Assembly (NCBI GenBank): GCA_028274885.1
Contig: JAQCMX010000253.1
Coordinates: 1 to 5,165, forward strand
DNA length: 5,165 nucleotides
Direction of reading: 5' to 3'
Source of the DNA: Haloarculaceae archaeon
Lineage (GTDB): Archaea; Halobacteriota; Halobacteria; Halobacteriales; Haloarculaceae
The position numbers were made by a program, and so were the translations under genes. Positions 4,546 to 5,165 of this stretch are shown here, one piece after another. The notes beneath the pieces were generated by a model. It saw only the letters and a program-made list of their open reading frames with translations. It did not search any database and was not told the origin of the DNA. The first letter of the stretch is position 1. The number at the start of each line of letters is the position of its first letter.

Positions 4546-5165
4546 ATGTACGAGTACGACCAGCCGTTCCGGTTCGTGCACCGCGCAGACGTCGCCTTCG
4601 GTAAGGGTAGGGCCGCAGAGATCGGAACTGAGCTGTCGGCCCTCGGCGTGGAACGACCGATGATCGTCACCGACCCAACACTCGTTGAAGTCGGCGTCGT
4701 CGATCCCATCATTTCCGCACTCGAAGCTGACGGTATCGACTACGACCTCTACGACAAGGTGGAACCGAACCCGCGAGTCGATACCGTAGAGAGTGGCGTC
4801 GAACGAGTCGAATCGGGTGATAGGGACGGCGTTGTCGGCATCGGTGGCGGAAGTTCGATGGACACGGCGAAGGCTATCGCCGGCCGCACGACGAACGGCG
4901 GGACCATCGCGGACTACGAAGGACTTCAGAACTTCGCGGTCGAACCGTTGCCGACGGTCACTGTTCCGACGACCATCGGGACGGGCAGCGAAGTCACGTC
5001 CGCAGCCGTCATCACCGATCCGGACCGCGATGAAAAACTGGGCATCCTTGACGACAACCTGATTCCCGACGTCGCCTTGTTGGACCCGACGCTGCTCGAA
5101 TCACTCCCATCGGACGTGGCCGCCTCGACAGGCATGGACTGCCTGACACAGTCCGTCATGGCATA
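4546..5165 (+). CDS. Iron-containing-type (group III) alcohol dehydrogenase, N-terminal part, cut by window end
   Basis: The first 206 codons are open to the window edge; family members are about 380-400 residues, so about half is present. It is an NAD(P)-dependent dehydrogenase expected to interconvert an alcohol and an aldehyde or ketone in the cytoplasm. Visible motifs are GGGSSMDTAK (100-109), the dinucleotide-binding loop, then PTTIGTGSEVT (141-151), Lys164, DP (180-181) and STGMDCLTQ (194-202). In enzymes such as FucO the corresponding D-x-x-x-H supplies two metal ligands. Here Asp198 is kept but the His position is Gln202, so metal use may differ. The later His ligands lie beyond the window. 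The start at 4546 fits the TATA box at 4510-4516 and gives the common N-terminal pattern (F-x-F-G-x-G near residues 16-21: VAFGKG). Its location beside a sugar importer suggests a role in catabolism of the imported compound (lactaldehyde- or polyol-type steps are possible), but the substrate is not shown by the sequence. Confidence 0.9.
   Translation, partial: MYEYDQPFRFVHRADVAFGKGRAAEIGTELSALGVERPMIVTDPTLVEVGVVDPIISALEADGIDYDLYDKVEPNPRVDTVESGVERVESGDRDGVVGIGGGSSMDTAKAIAGRTTNGGTIADYEGLQNFAVEPLPTVTVPTTIGTGSEVTSAAVITDPDRDEKLGILDDNLIPDVALLDPTLLESLPSDVAASTGMDCLTQSVMA

Noticed and set aside
4481..4663. Sixty-codon plus-strand frame starting after the TATATAA box
   Set aside because: It overlaps the dehydrogenase start in another frame, and its product (Ser/Thr/Cys/Arg-rich) has no family features.
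1..5165. tRNA, rRNA, CRISPR array, transposase or phage genes
   Set aside because: No cloverleaf with the usual TTC-loop pattern, no regularly spaced repeats, and no transposase, integrase or defence motifs were seen on either strand.

Overview
The window looks like a piece of a haloarchaeal (extremely halophilic archaeon) genome. The encoded proteins are rich in Asp and Glu. The coding DNA is GC-rich, with short AT-rich islands that look like archaeal TATA boxes about 29-46 nt upstream of the start codons. Several start codons have almost no leader and no clear Shine-Dalgarno site. The solute-binding protein carries a Tat-type lipoprotein signal, the usual haloarchaeal export route. These are inferences from sequence character; the species cannot be named.

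Layout: (1) minus strand, read right to left from about 1400: a single-domain ABC ATPase (1395 to 622), followed after 45 nt by a small membrane-anchored protein with a probable OB-fold (576 to 124). (2) A divergent regulatory region of about 220 nt (1396-1616) with a TATA box facing each way and three or four short palindromes. (3) Plus strand: a ribose/CUT2-type permease (1617 or 1593 to 2603), a 129-nt gap with its own promoter, then a Tat-exported lipoprotein solute-binding protein (2733-4016). (4) A stretch of about 530 nt without a convincing gene (4017-4545), holding a U-rich probable terminator, a tight hairpin, a spaced inverted repeat and two TATA boxes. (5) The first 206 codons of an iron-containing-type (group III) alcohol dehydrogenase (4546 to beyond the window).

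Together the ATPase, permease and binding protein make a complete import system of the CUT2 class (relatives of the ribose and fructose/Frc importers). The lipoprotein captures substrate outside the cell, the permease forms the channel as a dimer, and two copies of the ATPase power it. The neighbouring dehydrogenase may handle a downstream aldehyde, ketone or alcohol intermediate. The substrate (a pentose, deoxy sugar, hexose, polyol or other small molecule) cannot be read from this sequence. The small OB-fold-like protein has no role I can assign.

The gene content is recognisable and I do not see a clearly new biological system. The points most worth a second look are the unknown membrane protein tied to the ATPase, the Gln in place of a usual metal-ligand His in the dehydrogenase, the C-terminal extension of the binding protein, and the structured gene-free region before the dehydrogenase.
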